In this document: one piece after another, positions 7,292 through 15,665 of the stretch
Layout: every line of letters begins with the position of its first letter
How positions within the stretch are numbered: the stretch's first letter is position 1
Origin: Halodurantibacterium daqingensis
Lineage (GTDB): Bacteria > Pseudomonadota > Alphaproteobacteria > Rhodobacterales > Rhodobacteraceae
Reading direction: 5' to 3'
Assembly (NCBI RefSeq): GCF_042666235.1
Contig: NZ_JBHTFQ010000002.1
Coordinates: 372,001 to 436,000, forward strand
DNA length: 64,000 bases
Position numbers and translations under genes: made by a program
Notes under the pieces: generated by a model
Database searches by the model: none
Seen by the model: the letters and a program-made list of their open reading frames with translations, nothing else
What the model was told of the DNA's origin: nothing

Positions 7292-9292
7292 TCAGAACCC
7301 GCCAAAGCCGCGGGAATCATGATCCCGGGTGCCGGCGGATGCGAGACGGGCCGCAGCCGGGGCGGCGGAGTCCTGGGCGGCAAGCAGCGCCCGCAACTGG
7401 GCGATCACATCGGGCGTCAGCGTTTGCGGCAGCTCCAGCCCCGGCACGGCGCTTTGCACGCGGCGCAGCCGGAAGCGGCCGATTTCCTCGCGGATATACT
7501 GCGTCGCCGCGTGCATCTGTTCGGCGGTGGCGGCCAGTTCGTCCGCCTGCTGGCTGGTGGCGAGGGCCGATTTCGCGACCTCGCCGATCGCCAGGTTGAT
7601 CTGCGCCACGCCGCGCGCCTGTTCCAGGCTCGAGGTCGAGATCTCGCGCACCAGGGCCTTGACCTGCTCGATATCGCCCGAGATCTGCTCGAAGGCGGTG
7701 CTCGTTTCGTTGGCGATCCGTACGCCCAGGCCCACCCGCTTGGCCGAGTTCTCGATCAGGTCCGAGGTTTCGCGCGCCGCCTTGGCCGAACGGCCGGCAA
7801 GGTTGCGCACCTCTTGGGCCACGACGGCAAAACCGCGGCCGTGCTGGCCTGCGCGCGCCGCCTCGACAGCGGCATTCAATGCCAGCAGGTTGGTCTGGAA
7901 GGCGATTTCGTCGATCACCTTGATGATCTTGGCGATATCCTGCGACGAGGCGTTGATGTCATCCATCGCGCGCACCATCTGGCCAATCTTTTCCAGCCCG
8001 GTGCTGGCTACTTCCGAGGCGCCGGAGACAAGGCGGTTCGCCTCCTTGGCAGCGCTGGCATTGGCCTTGACCTGGCTGTCGGTCTGCTCGGCCGAGGCCG
8101 AAACCTCATCGACCGAGGACGACTGGATCTGCGACGTGGCGGCAAGCGTCTGCGACGAGCCGGTCATCTGCTCGACCGTCATGCTGACCTGTTCCACCTG
8201 GGTGCCGATCGCCGCAAAGACCCGGTTCAGGCTTTCGAAGGCCTTCAGGTAGGAGTCGATGATGAGCTTGTATTCGCCGTTGTAGGCGTCAAGATCGACC
8301 GTGATGTCGAGATTGCCGTCCACGATCGCCTGCGACATCCGGCGGATGCCGTCCGTCACCTCGCGGAAGTTGCGGCGGATCTCGTCGAAGATCTCGTTGA
8401 CGCGCGCCTTCTTGCCCGGATAGGCCGGCATCTGCACCTCGAAATTCCCACCGGCGAATTCGGCAAAACACTCGACAGCCTCGCCGATGGTGAGGATATG
8501 ACCCTGCACCATCTCGTTGACCTTCCGGGCGATGGCGGCGATATCCTTCGAAAGGCCCTCGGTCGGGACGAAGACGTCGATTTCGCCTGCCTCATGTGCG
8601 GCGGCCATTTCCGTCAGGCCCTGGATCAGACGGTTGATCTCGCTCTTGCGCTCCAGTTCGAACGATCCCATCCATTCCACCAGCGTGCCTTCGCGCCGAC
8701 CGGCCGGATCGAAAAGCGGCAGGGCGCTGAAGGCCAGTTCCCGCCCGCCCAGCACGATCGTGGACTGATAGCGTTCGCTCATCCCGGCCAGCATGGTTTT
8801 CTGGAATGCCGGGCTCTTGTGAAAGGCGTCGATCGAGGTGCCGACGGCGGCATCGATCCGGAAGCCGGGCAGATCCCGCTGAATCTCGCCTTCAAGCTCT
8901 TGGAAAAGCCGTATCGTGGCCGGGTTGATGTATCGGATGACATGCGCATCGTCGGCAATCATCACCGGGCTGCACATGCCATCCAGCACGGCATGAACCG
9001 GCACGGCCGCCAGGCCGGCAGGAAAGCCGGCGGGCGAGAGGGAGGCTTGGGCAGGAATATCCTGGATCGTCGTGGTCATGGCGGGGGTCCTTTCTGCGCC
9101 AGAGGCGGGCGGGGATGCGGCCGGGGCAGGGTGTGACGGGCGGGACGCGTCGGCGGCTGGCGCCGGCTGAGCCCGGGAGGCGGGTGGCTGGGCTTTCGTG
9201 CCTGCCGGAGGATCGGCGCCATCCACCCAGGCAAGCGGGTCATTGGGCATGGCGCGGTCGTTGCGGCGCGGTGTCTTGCCAGGCTTGGTCAT
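7292..9292 (-). CDS. tlpT: Soluble methyl-accepting chemoreceptor (TlpT-like)
   Basis: 666 residues with no membrane segment, so a cytoplasmic receptor. Residues 1-90 are a Pro/Ala-rich, basic-ended tail; about 95-200 look PAS-like (VHAVLDGMCSPVMIADDAHV); a long helical part follows. The signalling tip contains IDEIAFQTNLLALNAAVEAA and GFAVVAQEVRNLAGRSA, the typical hairpin that binds CheW and CheA. The ATG overlaps the ppfA stop (ATGA). In R. sphaeroides TlpT builds the single cytoplasmic chemosensory cluster, and PpfA acts on its N-terminal tail to split the cluster at division. The unusual tail here would be that PpfA target (inference). Confidence 0.85.
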   Translation of the reverse strand: MTKPGKTPRRNDRAMPNDPLAWVDGADPPAGTKAQPPASRAQPAPAADASRPSHPAPAASPPASGAERTPAMTTTIQDIPAQASLSPAGFPAGLAAVPVHAVLDGMCSPVMIADDAHVIRYINPATIRLFQELEGEIQRDLPGFRIDAAVGTSIDAFHKSPAFQKTMLAGMSERYQSTIVLGGRELAFSALPLFDPAGRREGTLVEWMGSFELERKSEINRLIQGLTEMAAAHEAGEIDVFVPTEGLSKDIAAIARKVNEMVQGHILTIGEAVECFAEFAGGNFEVQMPAYPGKKARVNEIFDEIRRNFREVTDGIRRMSQAIVDGNLDITVDLDAYNGEYKLIIDSYLKAFESLNRVFAAIGTQVEQVSMTVEQMTGSSQTLAATSQIQSSSVDEVSASAEQTDSQVKANASAAKEANRLVSGASEVASTGLEKIGQMVRAMDDINASSQDIAKIIKVIDEIAFQTNLLALNAAVEAARAGQHGRGFAVVAQEVRNLAGRSAKAARETSDLIENSAKRVGLGVRIANETSTAFEQISGDIEQVKALVREISTSSLEQARGVAQINLAIGEVAKSALATSQQADELAATAEQMHAATQYIREEIGRFRLRRVQSAVPGLELPQTLTPDVIAQLRALLAAQDSAAPAAARLASAGTRDHDSRGFGGF

Positions 9293-10029
9293 GGCGTGGT
9301 CTCCTTGACGGTCAGGCCGGTGGGGATCTCGCTCAGCAGCAGCCGGGCAAGGGCGGCGAAATCGCGGGCGCCGGTGCTGGTGGGGGCGTGGTCGAAAACG
9401 CTGCGCGCATGGCCCGGGGCCTCGGCCAGCCGGACCGAGTTGCGGATGACCAGGGGCACGAGAACCGGCGGCGCAAAGCGCTGCGCCAGGCTTTCGCGCA
9501 CCGCGCGATGCACGCCGAGCCGCGGCGCGAAGCGCGACAGCAACAGGCGCAGCCGGTCGCGCGGGATGTTTTCGTCCTGGAGGGTCTGCAACAGACGGTT
9601 CACGCCCTGCAGGCCCAGGAAATCGGGTTCGAGCGGCGACAGGACAAGATCGCTTGCCCGGACCAGATGTGCGATCCCGCGTGACCAGACCGGCGGCGCA
9701 TCAAGGATGGTGATGCCGGGCATGTCGCGCAGGAGGGCGGCACCGCCCATTGCCGAGTCTGCAGCGTCCATCGCGCTTTCGGGCACGCCGGGCACCAGGC
9801 TCAGGCCCTGTTCGAGCGCAAGCGGCGTGCCGGATTGCCCGGCCAGCCAGTCGCGCACGGAATAGGCGAATCCGGGACGCAGGAATCCCAGGGCTGCCGT
9901 CAGATGCATCTGCGGATCCAGGTCGATCAGCGTGACCGACTGCCCCGCCCGGGCCAGTGCCGCGCCAAGGTTGAGCGCCGTCGTGGTCTTGCCGACGCCC
10001 CCTTTCTGATTGAAGACGATGATCCGCAT
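9289..10029 (-). CDS. ppfA: ParA-family ATPase of the chemotaxis cluster (PpfA-like)
   Basis: 246 residues with the deviant Walker A motif FNQKGGVGKTTTALNLGAAL at the N-terminus, followed by LIDLDPQMHLT (Walker A' region) and ITILDAPPVW (Walker B). It is a ParA/Soj-type ATPase that uses the nucleoid as a track. No parB or origin lies beside it; it sits between cheW and tlpT, as ppfA (earlier called slp) does in R. sphaeroides cheOp3, where it partitions the cytoplasmic chemoreceptor cluster between daughter cells. Chromosome or plasmid partition is therefore unlikely. Confidence 0.85.
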   Translation of the reverse strand: MRIIVFNQKGGVGKTTTALNLGAALARAGQSVTLIDLDPQMHLTAALGFLRPGFAYSVRDWLAGQSGTPLALEQGLSLVPGVPESAMDAADSAMGGAALLRDMPGITILDAPPVWSRGIAHLVRASDLVLSPLEPDFLGLQGVNRLLQTLQDENIPRDRLRLLLSRFAPRLGVHRAVRESLAQRFAPPVLVPLVIRNSVRLAEAPGHARSVFDHAPTSTGARDFAALARLLLSEIPTGLTVKETTP

Positions 10030-10032
10030 GGC

Positions 10033-10560
10033 TCAGTTCGCCTGTTCGACGGTCGTCAGGCCGGGCTCGGCCACTTCGGCCGAGAGCAGCTGCTCGATGT
10101 CCAGCAGGATCGCAACCCGATCATCCAGCCGTGCCAGCCCCCGCACGAAGCTGCGGCCGCTGCGGCCAAGGTTGATCGGCGCGTCGATGCGTTCGGGCAG
10201 GATCTCGCGCACTTCGCTGACCGCATCGACGATCATGCCCACCGGCGCATCGCCGCGGTCCAGCACGATGATGACCGTGCGCTCGTCATAGGGCTGGTCC
10301 GGAAGGCCGAAGCGCAGCCGCGCGTCCATAAGGGGCACGACCTTGCCGCGCAGGTTGATGACCCCGCGGATATAGGCCGGCACATCAGGGACTTCCATGA
10401 TGTGCTGCATGCCCACGATCTCGGTCACGGCGCTGATGGCGACGCCATATTCCTCCTCGGCCAGGGCAAAGGTCAGGTACATGTCGTCGATGGCGTTTTC
10501 GTCCGAAAAGCTCAGGCCGGCCATCGTGGCGCCGGCAATCGCGACCTCTGGGTTCTGCAT
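10033..10560 (-). CDS. cheW4: CheW-type coupling protein
   Basis: 175 residues with the CheW SH3-like fold: YLTFALAEEEYGVAISAVTE, EVPDVPAYIRGVINLRGKVVP and VGMIVDAVSEV are the usual conserved stretches. CheW bridges receptor tips and CheA in chemosensory arrays; here the partners would be TlpT and the CheA4-type kinase. The start at 10560 (MQNPEVAIAG) has AGGAGA seven bases upstream inside the end of cheB; the longer frame to 10599 lacks such a site. It is two bases from cheB and three from ppfA. Confidence 0.88.
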   Translation of the reverse strand: MQNPEVAIAGATMAGLSFSDENAIDDMYLTFALAEEEYGVAISAVTEIVGMQHIMEVPDVPAYIRGVINLRGKVVPLMDARLRFGLPDQPYDERTVIIVLDRGDAPVGMIVDAVSEVREILPERIDAPINLGRSGRSFVRGLARLDDRVAILLDIEQLLSAEVAEPGLTTVEQAN

Positions 10561-10562
10561 GG

Positions 10563-11678
10563 TCAGATCTCCTGGTTCGGGGTATGGCGGGCAGGGCATG
10601 CGCCACCGGCGGGGGGGACCGAATCCAGCAGGGATCCGGGTATCTGGGCAAGGGCGACGGCGCGTTCGGAGGCACCGATCTGCTGGGCGGCGAACGGCAT
10701 GCCGAAAACCACGCAGCTCGCCTCGTCCTGGGTGAAGGTGCGTCCGCCGCTGCGCCGGATCTCGAGCAGGCCCGCTGCGCCGTCGCGGCCCATGCCCGTC
10801 ATCAGCACCGCCGAGGCACTGCCCTGCGTCGCCTCGGCGATCTGTCCAAAAAGGACATCGACCGAAGGGCGGGAAAACGACACCGGCGGCCCCTCGATCA
10901 GGCGGATGCGATAGCGGCCGCTGGCGTCGCGCCGCAGGCCCATGTGGCGTTCGCCGCCCGGGGCGACATAGGCCGTTCCGGGCACGAGAAGCTCTCCGTC
11001 GGCCGCTTCGCGGACCCGCAGCCGACAGAGCCCGTCAAGACGCTGCGCGAAGGAACGGGTATAGCCTGCCGGCATGTGTTGCGTGATGAGAAGTGGCGGG
11101 CTGTTGACCGGGAAGGCCGGCAGGATCTGCCCCAGCGCCTGAACCCCGCCGGTCGAGATGCCGATCCCGAGCACCCAGTCGGCGCGAAAGCCCTGCCTGC
11201 CGTCTGACGGCCGGTGCAGCACCCGGCCGGGCCCTGCTGCCCGCGCCCCGGCCGCGCCACGGACCAGATCGCAGATCTGGCCCATGATCGTGCCAAGGCC
11301 CGATCCCACGCCCATGGTCGGCTTGGGGATCACCGCCACGGCGCCGGCTTCCAGCGCGCGGATCGTGTCGCGCTCGCCCCGGCCGGTGCGCGAGGAAATC
11401 ACCACCACCGGCATCGGGCGCCGCTTCATCATCTCGCGCAGGAAAGTCAGCCCGTCGAGCCGCGGCATCTCGAGGTCAAGCGTCAGCACATCGGGCCGCA
11501 GCCGTTCGATCATCTCGGGCAGGCCCGCCGCATGCGACGCCTCGCCTACGACGGTGATGCCGCATCCGCTTTCGAGGCCCATGGTCAGAACGCGACGGAT
11601 CATGGCGCTGTCGTCCACGACCAGCACGCGCACCGGTCGCAGGCCGGATCCGTCGTGCAGGGCATCGACGGTCCTCAT
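10563..11678 (-). CDS. cheB2: CheB-type receptor methylesterase/glutamine deamidase
   Basis: 371 residues: an N-terminal receiver domain with phospho-acceptor Asp68 (LTLDLEMPRLDG) and a C-terminal esterase with catalytic Ser175 (GISTGG), His201 (QHMPAGYT) and Asp299 (GMGRDGAAG). CheB demethylates receptor glutamates when phosphorylated and so provides adaptation, here probably for TlpT. The ATG overlaps the cheR stop. R. sphaeroides cheOp3 carries cheB2 in the same place. All catalytic residues are present, so it should be active. Confidence 0.92.
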   Translation of the reverse strand: MRTVDALHDGSGLRPVRVLVVDDSAMIRRVLTMGLESGCGITVVGEASHAAGLPEMIERLRPDVLTLDLEMPRLDGLTFLREMMKRRPMPVVVISSRTGRGERDTIRALEAGAVAVIPKPTMGVGSGLGTIMGQICDLVRGAAGARAAGPGRVLHRPSDGRQGFRADWVLGIGISTGGVQALGQILPAFPVNSPPLLITQHMPAGYTRSFAQRLDGLCRLRVREAADGELLVPGTAYVAPGGERHMGLRRDASGRYRIRLIEGPPVSFSRPSVDVLFGQIAEATQGSASAVLMTGMGRDGAAGLLEIRRSGGRTFTQDEASCVVFGMPFAAQQIGASERAVALAQIPGSLLDSVPPAGGACPARHTPNQEI

Positions 11679-12487
11679 GTCGCCCTCTGGTAGATGGCGC
11701 TCATGTTGCGCAGGGGCACCCAGGGCGAGATGAATTCGCGCAGCGGCTCGGTCACGCTGGTGACAAGCCAGCCGTCGGGCAGCGTGACATCCGCCATCGC
11801 GTTCACGATCATGGATTGGTCGGCCTTGCTGAAGTAATACAACACGTTACGGCAGAAGGTCACATGGAAGGGCTTTCGGAACGGATAGGGAACAGCCTTC
11901 AGGTTCATGCGCCGGAAGGTGCAGCAGCGGCGGATTTCAGGAATGACCTCGTAGCTGTTGCCGGCGCCGCGGCGGAAATAATCGCCCAGCGTGCGCAACG
12001 GCATGTGTTGCAGATGCTCGTTCTGGTATTGCGCGGCCTCGGCCAGGCGGATCATCGACGCGCTGAGGTCTGTGCCCAGGATCGAGACGCGGCTGAGCGC
12101 GCGCAGCCCCAGCGTCTCGGCCAGGATCATCGCGATGGTGAAGGCTTCGTCCCCTGACGAGGCCGCCGCGCTCCAGATCCGGATCTCGCCCTGGGCCGGC
12201 AGTTGCGGCACGATGATCTGGCGGAAATGCTCAAGCACCTGCGGTTCGCGGAAGAAATAGGTGTGGTTGGTCGATGCGGCATCCATCACCGCCAGTTCAA
12301 GCGCCTGCAGCTGCCCGCCCCGCAGCCCGCGCGCGAGCTGTTCCAGCGTCTCGAATTCGAATTCGCGCAGCACCGGGACCAGCCGCTGACGCAGGATCTC
12401 GTGCTTGTGCTCGGGATAGTGGATGCCGCAACTGTGGCTGAGCCAGCCGCAGATATCCTCGCATCCCCGGATCTCGGAGCGCGTCAT
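11675..12487 (-). CDS. cheR3: CheR-type receptor methyltransferase
   Basis: 270 residues with an N-terminal helical domain and an S-adenosylmethionine-binding domain: IRIWSAAASSGDEAFTIAMI is the glycine-rich motif region, DVTLPDGWLVT lies near the C-terminus and TFCRNVLYYF is the typical CheR motif. It methylates receptor glutamates and opposes CheB. The ATG at 12487 overlaps the stop of the CheA4-type gene (ATGA), which decides against the longer frame to 12505. It has no pentapeptide-tethering or TPR extension. Confidence 0.9.
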   Translation of the reverse strand: MTRSEIRGCEDICGWLSHSCGIHYPEHKHEILRQRLVPVLREFEFETLEQLARGLRGGQLQALELAVMDAASTNHTYFFREPQVLEHFRQIIVPQLPAQGEIRIWSAAASSGDEAFTIAMILAETLGLRALSRVSILGTDLSASMIRLAEAAQYQNEHLQHMPLRTLGDYFRRGAGNSYEVIPEIRRCCTFRRMNLKAVPYPFRKPFHVTFCRNVLYYFSKADQSMIVNAMADVTLPDGWLVTSVTEPLREFISPWVPLRNMSAIYQRAT

Positions 12488-13701
12488 CGGCCTGCCCCCT
12501 GCCACAGACGCTCGGCGTCAAGGACAAGGGCGATTTCGCCGCTGCCCAGAAGCGCGCAGCCCCAGCTGGCGCGCACCTGCGCAAGCGGCCCGGTCAGCGG
12601 CTTCATCACCACCTGCTGACGGTCCAGAACCTCGTCCACCGGCACCGCGACCGGGCCCTTGGAGGTGGTGAACACCATCAGGATCGGCACCGGTCCGGGT
12701 TCTGCCACCCTGCAAGCCGTTTCCGGATGGGCATAGAACAGATCCAGCCGACACAGCGGCACGAAGGCATCGCGGATCCGCACCATCTCGATCCCGTCGC
12801 CGGCCGATGGGGCGATCAGCATGCCCGGGCGGGGTTGCAGGATCTCGGCCACGACATCGATCGGCGTGGCAAACAGCCGGCGCCCCTGACGCATGATGAT
12901 GCAATCGAGAAAGGCCAGCGACACGGGAATGAACAGCCCGACCTCGGTGCCCGCCCCGGCGGTGCTGTCCACCGCGATGCGCCCGCGCAGATCGCGCATC
13001 GTCGTGTTGAGCACATCCATGCCCACCCCGCGCCCCGAAAGGTTCGAGACGGTTTCGGCCGTCGAAAAGCCGGGCTCCAGGATGACGCGCCACAGGGCAC
13101 CGTCTTCCGGCTCCTCGTCCGCGCCGAAGAAGCCACGGTCCCGGGCGCGGGCAAGGATCTTGTCGCGCCGCAATCCACGTCCGTCATCGGCGACGGTGAT
13201 CCGCACCTCGCTTCCGATCTGCTGGGCCGAAAGGCGGATGATGCCGGTTTCCGGCTTGCCCGCGGCGCGGCGTTCATCGGGCGGTTCCAGCCCGTGATCG
13301 GCAGCATTGCGCAGCACATGCAGCAGCGGATCGTAAAGCCGGTCGGCCACGACCTTGTCGATCGGGGTATCCTCGCCGCTCAGCAGCAGCTCGATCTTCT
13401 TCCCGGTCTGGCGCTCGAGCTCGCGCACCATGCGGCGCAGGCGGCGAAACACCTCGTCCAGCGGCACGAGCCGCAGTTCGACCGCGGCGTCCTGAACCTC
13501 GCGCAGGATCATGCCCAGACGATGCGCGCGGGTCTGGAAACCGTCGTCGTCCAGCGCGGCTGCCGTGCCGGCCAGAACCTGGGCCATGCACAGCGACAGT
13601 TCCCCGACCAGATCCATCAGCCGGGCGATCTTTTCGGACGAGACGCGCAGAAGCGCATCCCCTCCGCCTGCCTGGGACGGGGTTTCGGCCGCGGTCACCA
13701 T
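12484..13701 (-). CDS. cheA4: CheA4-type histidine kinase lacking the Hpt domain
   Basis: 405 residues. It begins directly with the dimerisation domain (SEKIARLMDLVGELSLCMAQ), has an intact ATPase domain (N-box HVLRNAADHGLE, G1 VADDGRGL, F/G2 region PGFSTAE and GRGVGMDV) and ends in a CheW-like P5 domain. No Hpt domain and no phosphorylatable His is present, so it must phosphorylate another protein. The CheA3-type gene at the end of the same operon supplies the Hpt domain, exactly as CheA4 phosphorylates CheA3 in R. sphaeroides. The ATG at 13701 has AGGTGA upstream. Confidence 0.9.
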   Translation of the reverse strand: MVTAAETPSQAGGGDALLRVSSEKIARLMDLVGELSLCMAQVLAGTAAALDDDGFQTRAHRLGMILREVQDAAVELRLVPLDEVFRRLRRMVRELERQTGKKIELLLSGEDTPIDKVVADRLYDPLLHVLRNAADHGLEPPDERRAAGKPETGIIRLSAQQIGSEVRITVADDGRGLRRDKILARARDRGFFGADEEPEDGALWRVILEPGFSTAETVSNLSGRGVGMDVLNTTMRDLRGRIAVDSTAGAGTEVGLFIPVSLAFLDCIIMRQGRRLFATPIDVVAEILQPRPGMLIAPSAGDGIEMVRIRDAFVPLCRLDLFYAHPETACRVAEPGPVPILMVFTTSKGPVAVPVDEVLDRQQVVMKPLTGPLAQVRASWGCALLGSGEIALVLDAERLWQGAGR

Positions 13702-13746
13702 CAGGTCACCTGGCCGTTGCGGGCAACCGGTCGCAGCGTCGCGATA

Positions 13747-14061
13747 TCAGGCAGCCGCGGTTTCTTCATCTTCGCTCTCGAAGCTGTAGATGCAGACCCC
13801 GTCGAACCCGGTCGACTTGAACATGAATGTCTTCTTGAGTTCGTTGAGAAAGTTGCCGTGCTTCTTCTCGAACAGCTTCAGCCCGGCGGATGATCCGAAA
13901 AAGACGTTGATGCTGACATCTCCGGCCTTGCTGATCAGGACATTCAGGCTGTGGATCGTCGCCCCGTCGATGGCCGAGGATAACACATCGATCATGTAGG
14001 GAGCGGCCACCTGGGCTTCTGAAAGTGTCGCGAATTTTAGGTAATAGGTTTTCGAGAGCAT
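13747..14061 (-). CDS. Unknown 104-residue protein, first gene of the chemotaxis operon
   Basis: I do not recognise this family. The protein begins MLSKTYYLKFATLSEAQ and ends in an acidic tail (SFESEDEETAAA). Alternating beta and alpha segments suggest a small alpha/beta, possibly ferredoxin-like fold. Base composition is less GC-rich than its neighbours and Lys and Phe are frequent, a hint of different origin. It lies 45 bp before the CheA4-type gene on the same strand with no terminator between, so it is probably the leading gene of the operon. The start has only a weak ribosome site, and the frame extends upstream without support. R. sphaeroides cheOp3, as I recall it, has no such gene. 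Confidence 0.6.
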   Translation of the reverse strand: MLSKTYYLKFATLSEAQVAAPYMIDVLSSAIDGATIHSLNVLISKAGDVSINVFFGSSAGLKLFEKKHGNFLNELKKTFMFKSTGFDGVCIYSFESEDEETAAA

Positions 14062-14185
14062 GCGGCACCAGAACTTTGAGACGGCTTCTGACCATAGAAA
14101 GCCGGCAGGAAGAAAAGAACACGAGCGGAAGTCGGGTCGGGTGGCCCATTGGGATGGGTCTTGCGCAAAGGGCCGGGTCGGGCTG

Positions 14186-14818
14186 TCAGCCCATGCCCAG
14201 ATCGCGTGCGATGACAACGGCATGCGTGCGGTTGTTGGCGCCCAGCTTCTTGCAGATCGACTTGACATGCATCTTGATCGTCACCTCGCTCAGGCCAAGG
14301 ATGAGGGCGATCTCCTTGTTCTGCTTCCCCTCGCAGAGGTGCCCCAGAACGATCTTTTCCTTGGCGGACAGGGCGGTGGTCGATCCGGCGTTTTCCGGGA
14401 GGTCCTCGCGCAGATAGGACATCGGCAGATAGATCTCGCCCGACTGGATGAAGCGGATCACATTGGCCAGGGTTCGCGCGGGCATCGTCTTGGGCACGAA
14501 CCCGGCCGCACCTTCGGCCATCGCCTCGTCCACGATGCGCCGGGTGGCGGTTCCCGACAGGATGGCAACCGGGCCGGGCGCATTTGCGGTGATGACACGG
14601 CGCAGCCCTTCCATGCCGTTCATGCCCGGCATGTGGTAGTCCAGAAGCACCATGTCATAGGGGCCGTGCGTCGTGATCTGTCCCAGCGCATCCTCCAGAT
14701 CACGCGCGGTCTGGACCGTCATGTCCGGCTGCCCCGCAAGATACAGCGACATGACGTCAAGCACCATTTCATGATCATCCGCCAGCAGGATGGACATCGG
14801 CAAGGGCTGTGCGGTCAT
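14186..14818 (-). CDS. LuxR/FixJ-type response regulator
   Basis: 210 residues: receiver domain with Asp14-Asp15 and phospho-acceptor Asp60 (MVLLDYHMPGMNG), then a LuxR-type helix-turn-helix (ALSAKEKIVLGHL, NKEIALILGLSEVTIKMHV). It should bind DNA when phosphorylated. The ATG at 14818 has CAGGAG seven bases upstream; upstream or internal ATGs lack this. It lies just upstream of the chemotaxis operon in the same direction and divergent from a hybrid histidine kinase gene, a likely cognate pair because the kinase ends in an Hpt domain able to pass phosphate to a separate regulator (inference). Targets are unknown. Confidence 0.85.
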   Translation of the reverse strand: MTAQPLPMSILLADDHEMVLDVMSLYLAGQPDMTVQTARDLEDALGQITTHGPYDMVLLDYHMPGMNGMEGLRRVITANAPGPVAILSGTATRRIVDEAMAEGAAGFVPKTMPARTLANVIRFIQSGEIYLPMSYLREDLPENAGSTTALSAKEKIVLGHLCEGKQNKEIALILGLSEVTIKMHVKSICKKLGANNRTHAVVIARDLGMG

Positions 14819-15088
14819 GACTAAACTCCTGATTGCGGCGGCCATCCGGACGATGCAGGCCCGTGTCCGGCCGGAAGCGACCGACGGCGGCGACGTCTCT
14901 TAATTGAGCGCCGACATCCGTTATAAGAGGGGCATCCGGTCTGGAAAGGGTGTAGAACCGCAGCGATCCGCAAGCGTCCGGATCATATCCCTATGCGCGG
15001 CAATCCATACTTTTGCGCGCGCCTCAGGGTCCAGCCTTTCGTATAGATTGCCTCTCGTTCGAGGCGACACACCAACGGGGAACCACAG
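14819..15088. promoter_or_regulatory. Divergent intergenic region, regulator versus periplasmic protein/kinase
   Basis: 270 bp between divergent genes, AT-richer than the surroundings around 14899-14930 (TTAATTGAG, TTATAAGAG). Promoters for both directions must lie here, but no hexamer pair with good spacing, no sigma-54 site and no sigma-28 site stood out. Confidence 0.4.
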
Positions 15089-15643
15089 ATGATTGCATCC
15101 CACCTGACAGCCGGCAGCCTTCGCCCGATTCTTGCGGCACCGGTTGCGGCACTGCTGTTTCTTGTTCAGGCGCCGGCCTTCCCGCTTCTGGCGGCCGAGA
15201 CGCTGCCCTCGCCCGAGAGCGCGCCGGTGCTGGTGATCGACGGAGCCATCGCGAACACGACCGATGGCGATCTCGCGCTGTTCGACATGGCGGCGCTGCG
15301 CGCGCTTCCGGCCGAATCCTTCACCACGGGAACCCTCTGGACCGAAGGCACCAGCACCTTTACCGGCGTGCCCCTGCGGGCGCTTCTTGACCATGTCGGC
15401 GCCGAAGGCGGCACCGTGGTGGCCCGGGCGCTGAATGAGTATTCGGTCGAGATTCCGGTGGATGAAATCGGCGAAACCTACCCGGTTGTGGCCTATCTGA
15501 TCGACGGCGAGGAATTTCCCGTTCGCCGCAAGGGGCCGCTCTGGATCGTCTATCCCTATGATGCGGATCCCGCCCATCGCAGCGACGCGAGCTATGCGCG
15601 CAGTGTCTGGCAGCTGCACCGGCTGACCGTGCAGGACGACTGA
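15089..15643 (+). CDS. Periplasmic protein of the sulfite-oxidase (molybdopterin-binding) fold
   Basis: 184 residues with a signal peptide (about 36 residues, hydrophobic core AAPVAALLFLVQAPAF, cut near LAAETLP). The mature part, with VLVIDGAIANTTDGDLALFD, FTGVPLRALLDHVGA and RKGPLWIVYPYD, matches the oxidoreductase molybdopterin-binding domain. The Cys that ligates molybdenum in true sulfite-oxidase relatives is not seen, so it may bind another ligand rather than catalyse redox chemistry. Only 22 bp separate it from the hybrid kinase, whose periplasmic loop it could serve as a ligand-presenting partner (inference). Confidence 0.75.
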   Translation: MIASHLTAGSLRPILAAPVAALLFLVQAPAFPLLAAETLPSPESAPVLVIDGAIANTTDGDLALFDMAALRALPAESFTTGTLWTEGTSTFTGVPLRALLDHVGAEGGTVVARALNEYSVEIPVDEIGETYPVVAYLIDGEEFPVRRKGPLWIVYPYDADPAHRSDASYARSVWQLHRLTVQDD

Positions 15644-15665
15644 ACTCAGGCAAGGGGGCGCGCAC

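Noticed and set aside
14062..14185. A sigma-28 or sigma-54 promoter before the chemotaxis operon
   Set aside because: Searched on the minus strand; only fragments such as TCAAAGTT and GCCGCATG with wrong spacing. Control of the operon remains unseen.
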